Source: Candidatus Ratteibacteria bacterium (GTDB lineage: Bacteria > Ratteibacteria > UBA8468 > B48-G9 > JAFGKM01). From it: 5,648 nt of DNA. The DNA lies in assembly GCA_028697565.1 (NCBI GenBank), contig JAQVEU010000067.1, positions 1 through 5,648 on the forward strand, read 5' to 3'. Under the pieces are notes generated by a model, which had not been told where the DNA came from, did no database searches, and saw nothing but the letters and a program-made list of their open reading frames with translations. Shown here piece by piece: positions 1-4,913 of this stretch (positions are counted from its first letter, which is position 1; each line of letters begins with the position of its first letter). Made by a program: the position numbers and the translations under genes.

Positions 1-72
1 ATTGCCTTCCCTGAAATTTGATGAGTCCTCAAGATAAGACAGCAGATATTCTTTACCTTCTTTTACTATCAT
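1..72 (-). CDS. N-terminus of a downstream gene, possibly an FAD-linked oxidase (partial)
   Basis: Twenty-four codons are visible before the window ends; translation starts at an ATG (bases 70-72) and begins MIVKEGKEYLLSYLEDSSNF. An AAGGGG ribosome binding site lies 9 bases upstream, and the frame stays open to base 1, so a real gene start is likely. The pattern of a short helix followed by YLEDSSN-F and a glycine resembles the start of FAD/FMN-containing dehydrogenases of the GlcD type, where a 'D-S/A-S-N' segment precedes the FAD-binding domain. That match is from memory and rests on few residues, so the product is uncertain; the gene call itself is firmer. It lies 77 bases after lpxI on the same strand and could be the next operon member. 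It is not recognisably LpxB or LpxK. Confidence 0.5.
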   Translation of the reverse strand, partial: MIVKEGKEYLLSYLEDSSNFREGN

Positions 73-81
73 CGTAGGTAT

Positions 82-87
82 CCCCTT
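82..87 (-). promoter_or_regulatory. Ribosome binding site of the partial gene at 1-72
   Basis: The minus strand reads AAGGGG followed by 9 bases and then the ATG at 72. It is a good Shine-Dalgarno match at normal spacing and decides the start of the partial gene. Confidence 0.6.
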
Positions 88-93
88 ACATAT

Positions 94-132
94 TTGCTCC
101 GACCCCGTTCATATTTAAGTAGAGAGGAGCAA
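94..132. repeat. Short inverted repeat between lpxI and the next gene
   Basis: TTGCTCC (94-100) and GGAGCAA (126-132) are perfect 7-base inverted arms around a 25-base loop that contains the G+C-rich word GACCCCG (101-107). There is no T-run after it on the minus strand, so it does not look like an intrinsic terminator. The right arm overlaps the heptamer element at 117-156. It could form a weak hairpin in the lpxI 3' leader, or be the worn end of a small REP-like element. Confidence 0.3.
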
Positions 133-156
133 GTAGCAAGAATAAATCCTTACTTT
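117..156 (-). repeat. Heptamer repeat element, copy A
   Basis: Read on the minus strand, the element starts with AAAGTAAGGAT (156-146), which includes the lpxI stop codon, then a 4-base spacer, then TCT and three heptamers in phase: TGCTACT (138-132), TGCTCCT (131-125), CTCTACT (124-118). The same order of parts recurs in opposite orientation at 1890-1937. It occupies most of the lpxI-to-next-gene gap. Two shared words of 10 and 11 bases make common origin likely. Confidence 0.55.
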
Positions 157-962
157 TGTCTTTTAAATTTTGACTTTAGTCCTACAAGTGTGAGCCCTTT
201 TCTATTACACATAGAGACCACTTGAGGACAGTTAAATATAATTGACTTACCTGCCTCTACAGCAATCGCACGAGCACCTGCCTCTATAAGTATTTCTATT
301 GTATCCGGTCCTATCACCGGTATATCAAAACGTTTATCTTTATATCTTCCCGCCATCTTAACCACAATAAAGTTCTTACAGTATCTTCCTGCACGTCTTA
401 TCATCTCATCAGTCCCCTCTATCCCCTCAATTGCAACGAGCATTCCCTTTTTCACAGCAACTGACTGCCCAACTCTATATTTTGCAATATCATCAAGCAG
501 AGAGACCCCTCTTTTGACATCTTCCATTTCATCTTTACTTAAGGGTATCTCTGTATAGAGTTTTTCCTCAGCAAGTTCATCTTTTAAGACCTCTGTAAGC
601 GGCTTTACTTCTATATCTGCTTTTTTAAGGAAAGATGTAAGATTTTTAAGAACTACCTCACCGGACCAAGGCATCTTTCTTTCAAACAATATATCTGAAG
701 AGGGATGCATCTTTTTGAATATAGCTTCTGCAGGAATTTTACCTATAAATACCAGTGTATTTATTCCTTCCTTTCTAAGGTATGATAAGACACCTGTGAT
801 GTCTCCTGGATGAAAGATGCATGACTTAACAAAACCACAGTGAACAAAAGAGATAGGAAAGATATTTATCCCTTTGCCCTTAAGTTTTTTATATACATAC
901 TTGGATAGTTCATCATCACTTATAAAAAGCCCTATTTTCCACCCTAATCCTTTTTTGTCCAT
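150..962 (-). CDS. lpxI: UDP-2,3-diacylglucosamine diphosphatase LpxI
   Basis: This 270-residue protein matches the LpxI (DUF1009) family, which hydrolyses UDP-2,3-diacylglucosamine to lipid X (2,3-diacylglucosamine 1-phosphate) and UMP in lipid A synthesis, replacing LpxH in many bacteria. The C-terminal domain carries the family signatures: GQSVAVKKGMLVAIEGIEGT (residues 165-184) followed by DEMIRRAG, K202, D209-K-R-F-D213-I-P-VIGPDT, and AIAVEAGKSII (232-242). D209 or D213 should correspond to the catalytic aspartate region. The N-terminal domain fits more loosely: IGLFISDDELS replaces the usual glycine-rich IAGxGxLP loop, while VLSYLRKEGINTLVFIGKIP (58-77) fits the family. Full length for the family. 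The ATG at 962 is chosen because it gives the usual short lead-in; its ribosome site is weak (GAGTGG only 3 bases away, or AAAGG 13 bases away). It lies 86 bases after lpxA, in the expected pathway order. Confidence 0.9.
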   Translation of the reverse strand: MDKKGLGWKIGLFISDDELSKYVYKKLKGKGINIFPISFVHCGFVKSCIFHPGDITGVLSYLRKEGINTLVFIGKIPAEAIFKKMHPSSDILFERKMPWSGEVVLKNLTSFLKKADIEVKPLTEVLKDELAEEKLYTEIPLSKDEMEDVKRGVSLLDDIAKYRVGQSVAVKKGMLVAIEGIEGTDEMIRRAGRYCKNFIVVKMAGRYKDKRFDIPVIGPDTIEILIEAGARAIAVEAGKSIIFNCPQVVSMCNRKGLTLVGLKSKFKRQK

Positions 963-982
963 TTACCACTCTATGCCTTTAT

Positions 983-1029
983 GTTTGTATTTTTGAGTTG
1001 AGATTTTGAGTTTCAGACTTTGTGACTTT
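983..1029. repeat. Degenerate short tandem repeat in the lpxA-lpxI gap
   Basis: On the plus strand the gap reads as a chain of 4 to 8-base units, each a G-A/T-containing head followed by a T-run: GTTT, GTATTTTT, GAGTT, GAGATTTT, GAGTTT, CAGACTTT (1014-1021), GTGACTTT (1022-1029). TTTTGAGTT occurs twice (991-999 and 1004-1012). The minus strand is correspondingly rich in A and C and poor in structure. It precedes the weak lpxI ribosome site, so it may act as an unstructured leader, or may simply be slippage-derived sequence. Confidence 0.45.
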
Positions 1030-1048
1030 TTTATTCTATACTGGAAGA

Positions 1049-1825
1049 TTATCTTGCAATACCACGTTTAGAACTTTTAATAAAATCTATAAGATATGCA
1101 ATTTCTTCTGTCCTTTGCATATTTTCCAGTTCTTTCATCGCTTCTGATACATTCAGCCCAGAGCGAAACAGTACCTTATATATATCTTCTATATGTGCTA
1201 TCTTTTCAGAAGAGAAATTTCTTCGTTTCAAACCAATTTTATTAATTCCGTAAGGAATGGCAGGATGACCATCTGCAACAACAAAAGGAATAATGTCTTT
1301 TGTAATCTTGGAGCAGCCCCCTATAATAGAATAACTACCTATTCTACAAAACTGATGTATCCCTACAAGCCCTCCTATAATTGCAAAGTCATCAACTATC
1401 ACATAGCCCGCAAGAGTACTGGCATTTGCCATTACCACATTGTTCCCTATAGTACAGTTATGTGCAATATGTACATACGCCATTATAAGGTTATTATTAC
1501 CAATAGATGTAGTATCTCCCTCTGCGGTTCCTGTATTTATAGTAACAAACTCCCTTATTGTATTCTCTTCCCCTATCTTCAGATATGTCTTTCCACCCCT
1601 ATATTTTAGATCCTGAGTCGTACTTCCTATAACCGCTCCTGTAAAGATTTTGCACCCTCTTCCTATATCGGTATAGCCATGGATATGGACATTCGGCCCT
1701 ATCTTACATCCTTTTCTAATGGCGACATTCTCCTCAATAATGGCATAAGGACCTATCTCTATAGAGTCGTCTTCCTCTATAAGTGCATTTTTAGAGATAA
1801 TTGCAGTAGGATGTATTTTTGCCAT
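1049..1825 (-). CDS. lpxA: UDP-N-acetylglucosamine O-acyltransferase LpxA
   Basis: LpxA moves a 3-hydroxyacyl chain from ACP to the 3-OH of UDP-GlcNAc in the cytoplasm, the first step of lipid A synthesis. The 258 residues are close to E. coli LpxA (262). Hexapeptide repeats forming a left-handed beta-helix span about residues 5-190, followed by the helical tail from GLKRRNFS (198-205) to the RGIAR end. The substrate loop TQDLKY (70-75) is kept. H122 in HIAHNC matches the catalytic E. coli His125, H119 matches His122, and H157 in GIHQFC matches His160. G170 sits at the E. coli Gly173 position of the acyl-length ruler, which would permit a chain longer than the C10 selected by Met there in Pseudomonas (inference). 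Tyr141 replaces E. coli His144, which is unusual. The ATG at 1825 is the only good start, yet it lacks a Shine-Dalgarno sequence. It follows lpxC-fabZ after 140 bases. Confidence 0.95.
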   Translation of the reverse strand: MAKIHPTAIISKNALIEEDDSIEIGPYAIIEENVAIRKGCKIGPNVHIHGYTDIGRGCKIFTGAVIGSTTQDLKYRGGKTYLKIGEENTIREFVTINTGTAEGDTTSIGNNNLIMAYVHIAHNCTIGNNVVMANASTLAGYVIVDDFAIIGGLVGIHQFCRIGSYSIIGGCSKITKDIIPFVVADGHPAIPYGINKIGLKRRNFSSEKIAHIEDIYKVLFRSGLNVSEAMKELENMQRTEEIAYLIDFIKSSKRGIAR

Positions 1826-1827
1826 AT

Positions 1828-1843
1828 TATGTATTATTACATA
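1828..1843. repeat. AT-rich palindrome just upstream of the lpxA start
   Basis: TATGTA (1828-1833) and TACATA (1838-1843) are perfect 6-base inverted arms around a 4-base loop, ending 2 bases before the lpxA ATG, in the place where a ribosome binding site would be expected. The stem is nearly all A/T and so weak as RNA. It could be a protein-binding operator or just AT-rich leader sequence. Confidence 0.35.
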
Positions 1844-1889
1844 TTCAATACGAAGATTGCTATACTAAGACACAAAAATATTAAACTTG

Positions 1890-1937
1890 AAAGTAAGGAT
1901 ATCTTTTTCTCTTGCTACTCTCTACTCTATACTTTCA
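1890..1937 (+). repeat. Heptamer repeat element, copy B
   Basis: The plus strand reads AAAGTAAGGAT (1890-1900), a 9-base spacer, TCT, and three heptamers in phase: TGCTACT (1913-1919), CTCTACT (1920-1926), CTATACT (1927-1933). The same parts appear in the same order on the minus strand at 117-156. Copy B is also bounded by 8-base inverted arms, TGAAAGTA (1888-1895) and TACTTTCA (1930-1937). It lies in the 140-base gap between lpxC-fabZ and lpxA and has no coding potential of its own. Confidence 0.55.
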
Positions 1938-1965
1938 GGTAACGTAGTGGACTGAGTTTTTAACA

Positions 1966-3279
1966 TTACTCGTCTACTATGGTAGACATAAATGTCCCTT
2001 CTGTAACAACCTTTCCATCTACAAATGCCTTTCCTTCAAGACGTGCCACCTTTCCTTTTGTTTTCAAAATCTCCACCTGTAAAATCAGCTGGCATCCAGG
2101 CCGTACTTCCTTTCTAAACTTTACATTTTCCATACTCATAAAGTAGGCAAGTTTTCCTTTATTTTCTTCTTTATGAAGCATTAACACCCCCCCAACCTGT
2201 GCCATTGCCTCAACGATTAGTACACCAGGCATCACGGGCTTTGCAGGAAAGTGCCCCTGGAAGTACCACTCGTTCATACTTACCTCTTTAATCCCGATAA
2301 CCTTGTTATCGCTTAACTCAACTATTCTATCTACCAGTAAAAATGGATATCTGTGTGGTATAATCTTACATATATCCTCAGGATAAAGCACCCCTTCTTC
2401 ATAAACAACCTTATCCTCTTTGTTTATCCTTGCTCTTTCCGTTAGTGCCCTCATCTTTTTTATAAATCTTGTATTCAATGAATGACCACTTTTTATTCCT
2501 ATAATATGCCCTGAGATACTACTTCCAAATAGGGCAATATCTCCTATCAAATCATTTATCTTATGCCTTACCGGTTCATTGTCAAAGCGGAACTGGTTAT
2601 TTATAATCTCACCTGACCTATCAATTACAAGTGTATTTTTATAATCGGAGCCCTTACCCAGACCCATCTTCTTCAGTGGTTCAATCTCTTCCCTCAGGCA
2701 AAATGTTCTTGCAGGCGCTATCTCCTTTTCATATATCTCCGGGGTTATAGAATAGGAGGCATACTGAGAACCAATTGCAGTATCAGGATAGTCAAGTATA
2801 TATGATATTCTAAACTCATTTGATGGAAGGGCAATAATATGTGAATTATTCTCTGAGATATAAATAGGCTCCTTTATTACAAAGACATTCCTTTTTTTGT
2901 TTAGTTCTTTTGTCCCTGCCTTCTTAAGGATTTCAACAAAAGGTTTTGCACTTCCATCTAGCCCAGGACACTCATTTCCTTCTATTTCAATCAGGATATT
3001 ATCTATCTCCATTGAGTACAGAGCAGACAGAAGATGCTCAATGGTATGGATCTGCACATTCTCATTTCCTATAGAGGTCCTGCGCGGAAACTTTGTTGTA
3101 TCAAGAAGGTTATCTATCACAGGTCTTATCATCTCATTTTTAGGTCCGCACTTTTTAATAAATATAATACCTGTATCAACAGAAGCAGAGTAAAAAATCA
3201 ATCTGCTTTTCTCTCCTGTGTGAAGCCCTATTCCTTCTATTTCCACACTTCTCTCAATTGTCTTCTGGTTCTTCTCCAT
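1966..3279 (-). CDS. lpxC-fabZ: Bifunctional LpxC deacetylase / FabZ dehydratase fusion
   Basis: A single 437-residue frame joins two enzymes. Residues 1-285 are LpxC, the zinc deacetylase that makes the committed step of lipid A synthesis: GIGLHTGE (16-23), E81-H82 (general base and zinc ligand, E. coli Glu78-His79), ECPGLDGSAKPFV (103-115), ARTFC (190-194), H239-K240-x-x-D243 (zinc ligands, E. coli His238 and Asp242), and SGH266 (E. coli His265). Residues from about 299 on are FabZ, the 3-hydroxyacyl-ACP dehydratase of fatty-acid synthesis: IIPHRYPFLLVDRI, H343 in FQGHFPAKPVMPGVL, and E357 in EAMAQ, 14 residues apart as in E. coli (His54, Glu68). The linker, about residues 285-298, is short. 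Both active sites look intact. The ATG at 3279 overlaps the end of lpxD by 26 bases and has AGGGAG 4 bases upstream. Fusions of this kind are known in Bacteroidota and relatives. Confidence 0.96.
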   Translation of the reverse strand: MEKNQKTIERSVEIEGIGLHTGEKSRLIFYSASVDTGIIFIKKCGPKNEMIRPVIDNLLDTTKFPRRTSIGNENVQIHTIEHLLSALYSMEIDNILIEIEGNECPGLDGSAKPFVEILKKAGTKELNKKRNVFVIKEPIYISENNSHIIALPSNEFRISYILDYPDTAIGSQYASYSITPEIYEKEIAPARTFCLREEIEPLKKMGLGKGSDYKNTLVIDRSGEIINNQFRFDNEPVRHKINDLIGDIALFGSSISGHIIGIKSGHSLNTRFIKKMRALTERARINKEDKVVYEEGVLYPEDICKIIPHRYPFLLVDRIVELSDNKVIGIKEVSMNEWYFQGHFPAKPVMPGVLIVEAMAQVGGVLMLHKEENKGKLAYFMSMENVKFRKEVRPGCQLILQVEILKTKGKVARLEGKAFVDGKVVTEGTFMSTIVDE

Positions 3280-4318
3280 ACATCTCCCTGACTTTTTTCT
3301 CTAACTTTTTAATTTTTTCTTCTAATCTCTTGACTTTTTCTATTAACTCCGGATACCTTCTGGAATATGCCTGTAGCCGCATATCCTCCCACTTTTCTCT
3401 TGCAGGAAATCCGGTTACATGAACATTTGGTGGCACATTTTTTGTAACACCTGCCTTACCTCCAATAATGGAATTATCACCAACCGTAATATGCCCGATA
3501 ATCCCTGCCTGTCCTGCTATTATTACATTTTTACCTATAGTAGTACTACCTGATATACCAACCTGTGCCACAACAATGGTGTTCTCTCCGATATAAACAT
3601 TGTGTGCTATCTGTACAAGATTATCTATCTTTACTCCACTACCAATATATGTTGTATCAAACCTCGCCCTGTCTATGGTAACATTTGAACCAATCTCCAC
3701 ATCATCTCCTATCTCAACCGTTCCTATCTGTGGTATCTTATGATGTACACCCTTAACAGTGGCAAAACCAAATCCATCACCTCCTATAACAGTTCCAGGA
3801 TGTATAATCACTCTGTCCCCTATCTTAACCCTCTCTCTTATTATTACATGGGGATATATGAGGCAGTCACTCCCTATCTTTGTATAATGTCCTATATATA
3901 CACAGGAACCGATAACAGCACCATCTCCTATTTCAACACCTTCTTCTATTACTGCATAGGGTTGTATAGATATATTCTTTCCTATTATAACATTTTTACC
4001 TATCACTGCTGTCTTATCTATCCCCGGGTTAAAAGTTATCGGCTCAGGCCCAACAAGAGTCATTATCTTTGCAAATGCAAGTGAAGGATTTTCAACCTGA
4101 ATAAGTGATGCATCAACAGTATTGTTTATATCCCTGGGCACAATAACAGCCGATGCCTTAGTTGATTTCAAAAGAGGTCTGTATTTATTATTGGCAATAA
4201 AAGTAATCTCGCCCTCCTTTGCCTCTTTTATACCGGAGACACCTGTAATCAGGGTATCTTCCTTACCAATTACCACCCCTTCTACTACATCAGCAATCTC
4301 TTTAACTGTGAGTCTCAC
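3254..4318 (-). CDS. lpxD: UDP-3-O-(3-hydroxyacyl)glucosamine N-acyltransferase LpxD
   Basis: LpxD adds the second 3-hydroxyacyl chain, from ACP to the 2-amino group made by LpxC. The 354 residues show the family layout: a uridine-binding N-terminal domain (about 1-100; F40 and Y46 in ITFIANNKY line up with the aromatic pair that holds uracil), a left-handed beta-helix of hexapeptide repeats (about 101-300), and a C-terminal helical tail rich in K and E (about 316-345). H239 in VQIAHNVYIG matches the catalytic E. coli His239, and H276 in GIIGHITVG matches His276. GGDGFGFA (179-186) and the KIPQIG motif (194-199) are also typical. The start is GTG at 4318, overlapping the skp stop as GTGA, with GGAG 7 bases upstream; the resulting N-terminus, MRLTVKEIADVVEG, is normal for LpxD. 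The last 8 codons are shared with the start of lpxC-fabZ in another frame. Confidence 0.96.
   Translation of the reverse strand: MRLTVKEIADVVEGVVIGKEDTLITGVSGIKEAKEGEITFIANNKYRPLLKSTKASAVIVPRDINNTVDASLIQVENPSLAFAKIMTLVGPEPITFNPGIDKTAVIGKNVIIGKNISIQPYAVIEEGVEIGDGAVIGSCVYIGHYTKIGSDCLIYPHVIIRERVKIGDRVIIHPGTVIGGDGFGFATVKGVHHKIPQIGTVEIGDDVEIGSNVTIDRARFDTTYIGSGVKIDNLVQIAHNVYIGENTIVVAQVGISGSTTIGKNVIIAGQAGIIGHITVGDNSIIGGKAGVTKNVPPNVHVTGFPAREKWEDMRLQAYSRRYPELIEKVKRLEEKIKKLEKKVREMYGEEPEDN
3284..3289 (-). promoter_or_regulatory. Ribosome binding site of lpxC-fabZ, inside lpxD
   Basis: AGGGAG on the minus strand, 4 bases before the lpxC-fabZ ATG and within the last codons of lpxD. Its position supports the ATG at 3279 over later in-frame starts and points to re-initiation by ribosomes finishing lpxD. 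Confidence 0.55.
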
Positions 4319-4815
4319 TTTTTATCTCCGGTTTTCTTATTCATGATATTTATTATCTCATCCGTTATATCTACCACATCAGCACCGCAGTAAAGGGTGC
4401 TTCCAGAAGACAAAATTAAAGTATAGTTGCCTTTTTTTCCGTAGAGACCAACCTCTTTCTTTATCTCCTCCACAATTTTTTCTGTTTCCTTTTGTTTATC
4501 ATCCATCTTTTTCTTAAACTCGCTCAGTGTAGTAGAATATTCCTGCAATTTCAGTTTTAGTTCCGCCTCTTTCTTAATTTTTTCATCTGGCTTCATAATA
4601 TCTCTTTTTTGTTCATAATCTGCCTGCATCTTTTTTATAGTGCCCTCTAACTCACTAATTTTAGACACCTCTTTATTAAATGCCTCTTCTAACTTCATTG
4701 CCTTCTCATACTTAGAATAGACCTCTTTTATATCTACATACCCAAACTTAACTGTCTGGGCAAAAACCATCCCTGACATTAATAAACAAAAACCAAACAT
4801 CTTTTTTATGTCCAT
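4315..4815 (-). CDS. skp: Periplasmic chaperone Skp/OmpH
   Basis: Skp-family chaperones are trimers that hold unfolded outer-membrane proteins in the periplasm on the way to the BamA machine. The 166 residues begin with a signal peptide (K4-K5, a hydrophobic stretch from M6 to F18, likely cleavage after VFA19). Next comes TVKFGYVDIKEVYSKYEK, the usual 'G-Y-V-D' opening strand, then a long charged coiled coil (about 32-122, rich in K, E and Q) that forms the tentacles. The end, YTLILSSGSTLYCGADVVDI followed by TDEIINIMN (131-159), is the OmpH closing signature of a strand, 'LY', and 'DITDEI'. Cys10 is not in a lipobox, so this is not a lipoprotein. Its place between bamA and lpxD is the classic one. 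The ATG at 4815 has a G-rich ribosome site and keeps the positively charged N-region; Met6 is a poorer alternative. Its stop overlaps lpxD by 4 bases. Confidence 0.92.
   Translation of the reverse strand: MDIKKMFGFCLLMSGMVFAQTVKFGYVDIKEVYSKYEKAMKLEEAFNKEVSKISELEGTIKKMQADYEQKRDIMKPDEKIKKEAELKLKLQEYSTTLSEFKKKMDDKQKETEKIVEEIKKEVGLYGKKGNYTLILSSGSTLYCGADVVDITDEIINIMNKKTGDKK
4326..4329 (-). promoter_or_regulatory. Ribosome binding site of lpxD, inside skp
   Basis: GGAG on the minus strand, 7 bases before the GTG at 4318 and inside the last codons of skp. It decides the GTG start, since no in-frame ATG is nearby, and supports coupling of skp and lpxD translation. Confidence 0.6.
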
Positions 4816-4825
4816 TCTTTTCTTT

Positions 4826-4832
4826 CCCCCTC
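4826..4832 (-). promoter_or_regulatory. Ribosome binding site of skp
   Basis: GAGGGGG on the minus strand, ending 10 bases before the ATG at 4815, in an otherwise A/G-rich leader. It favours this ATG over Met6. The purine tract is stronger than the ribosome sites of lpxA and lpxI, which fits a highly translated chaperone (inference). Confidence 0.55.
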
Positions 4833-4913
4833 TCTTTGTCTTTTGCTTTCATTTTTCAATTTTACTCTTCTTTTTATTTGCTACTTCAGACAATCCAGAT
4901 AACTATCCCTTAC

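Noticed and set aside
1844..1885. Promoter for lpxA (TTTAAT, 15-base spacer, TATAGC on the minus strand)
   Set aside because: The -35 match is poor and the spacer is short; AT-rich sequence gives such matches by chance.
1888..1937. Intrinsic terminator between lpxC-fabZ and lpxA
   Set aside because: The arms are A/T-rich with a 34-base loop and no immediate T-run, and lpxA follows on the same strand.
1193..1942. Plus-strand open frames of 138 and 87 codons across lpxA and its leader
   Set aside because: They are antisense shadows of LpxA; their translations are low-complexity Tyr/Ile/Cys-rich strings from hexapeptide-repeat codons and match no family I recognise. The lpxA frame has clear catalytic motifs.
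2897..3291. Plus-strand frames of 98 and 85 codons over lpxC and the lpxD-lpxC overlap
   Set aside because: Antisense to strongly conserved LpxC motifs, with no ribosome site or recognisable domain.
1049..4318. CRISPR-like periodicity in lpxA and lpxD
   Set aside because: The recurring words such as CCTATA come from hexapeptide-repeat codons of the beta-helix; there are no exact repeats with spacers.
3740..4346. Plus-strand frames of 114 and 74 codons over lpxD
   Set aside because: Shadows of the LpxD beta-helix repeats; the periodic Tyr/Ser pattern is the reverse reading of the hexapeptides.
4816..4913. Promoter for skp (TTGAAA or TTGTCT followed by A-rich DNA)
   Set aside because: The -35-like words have no -10 hexamer at 16-18 bases, so the case is too weak to report.
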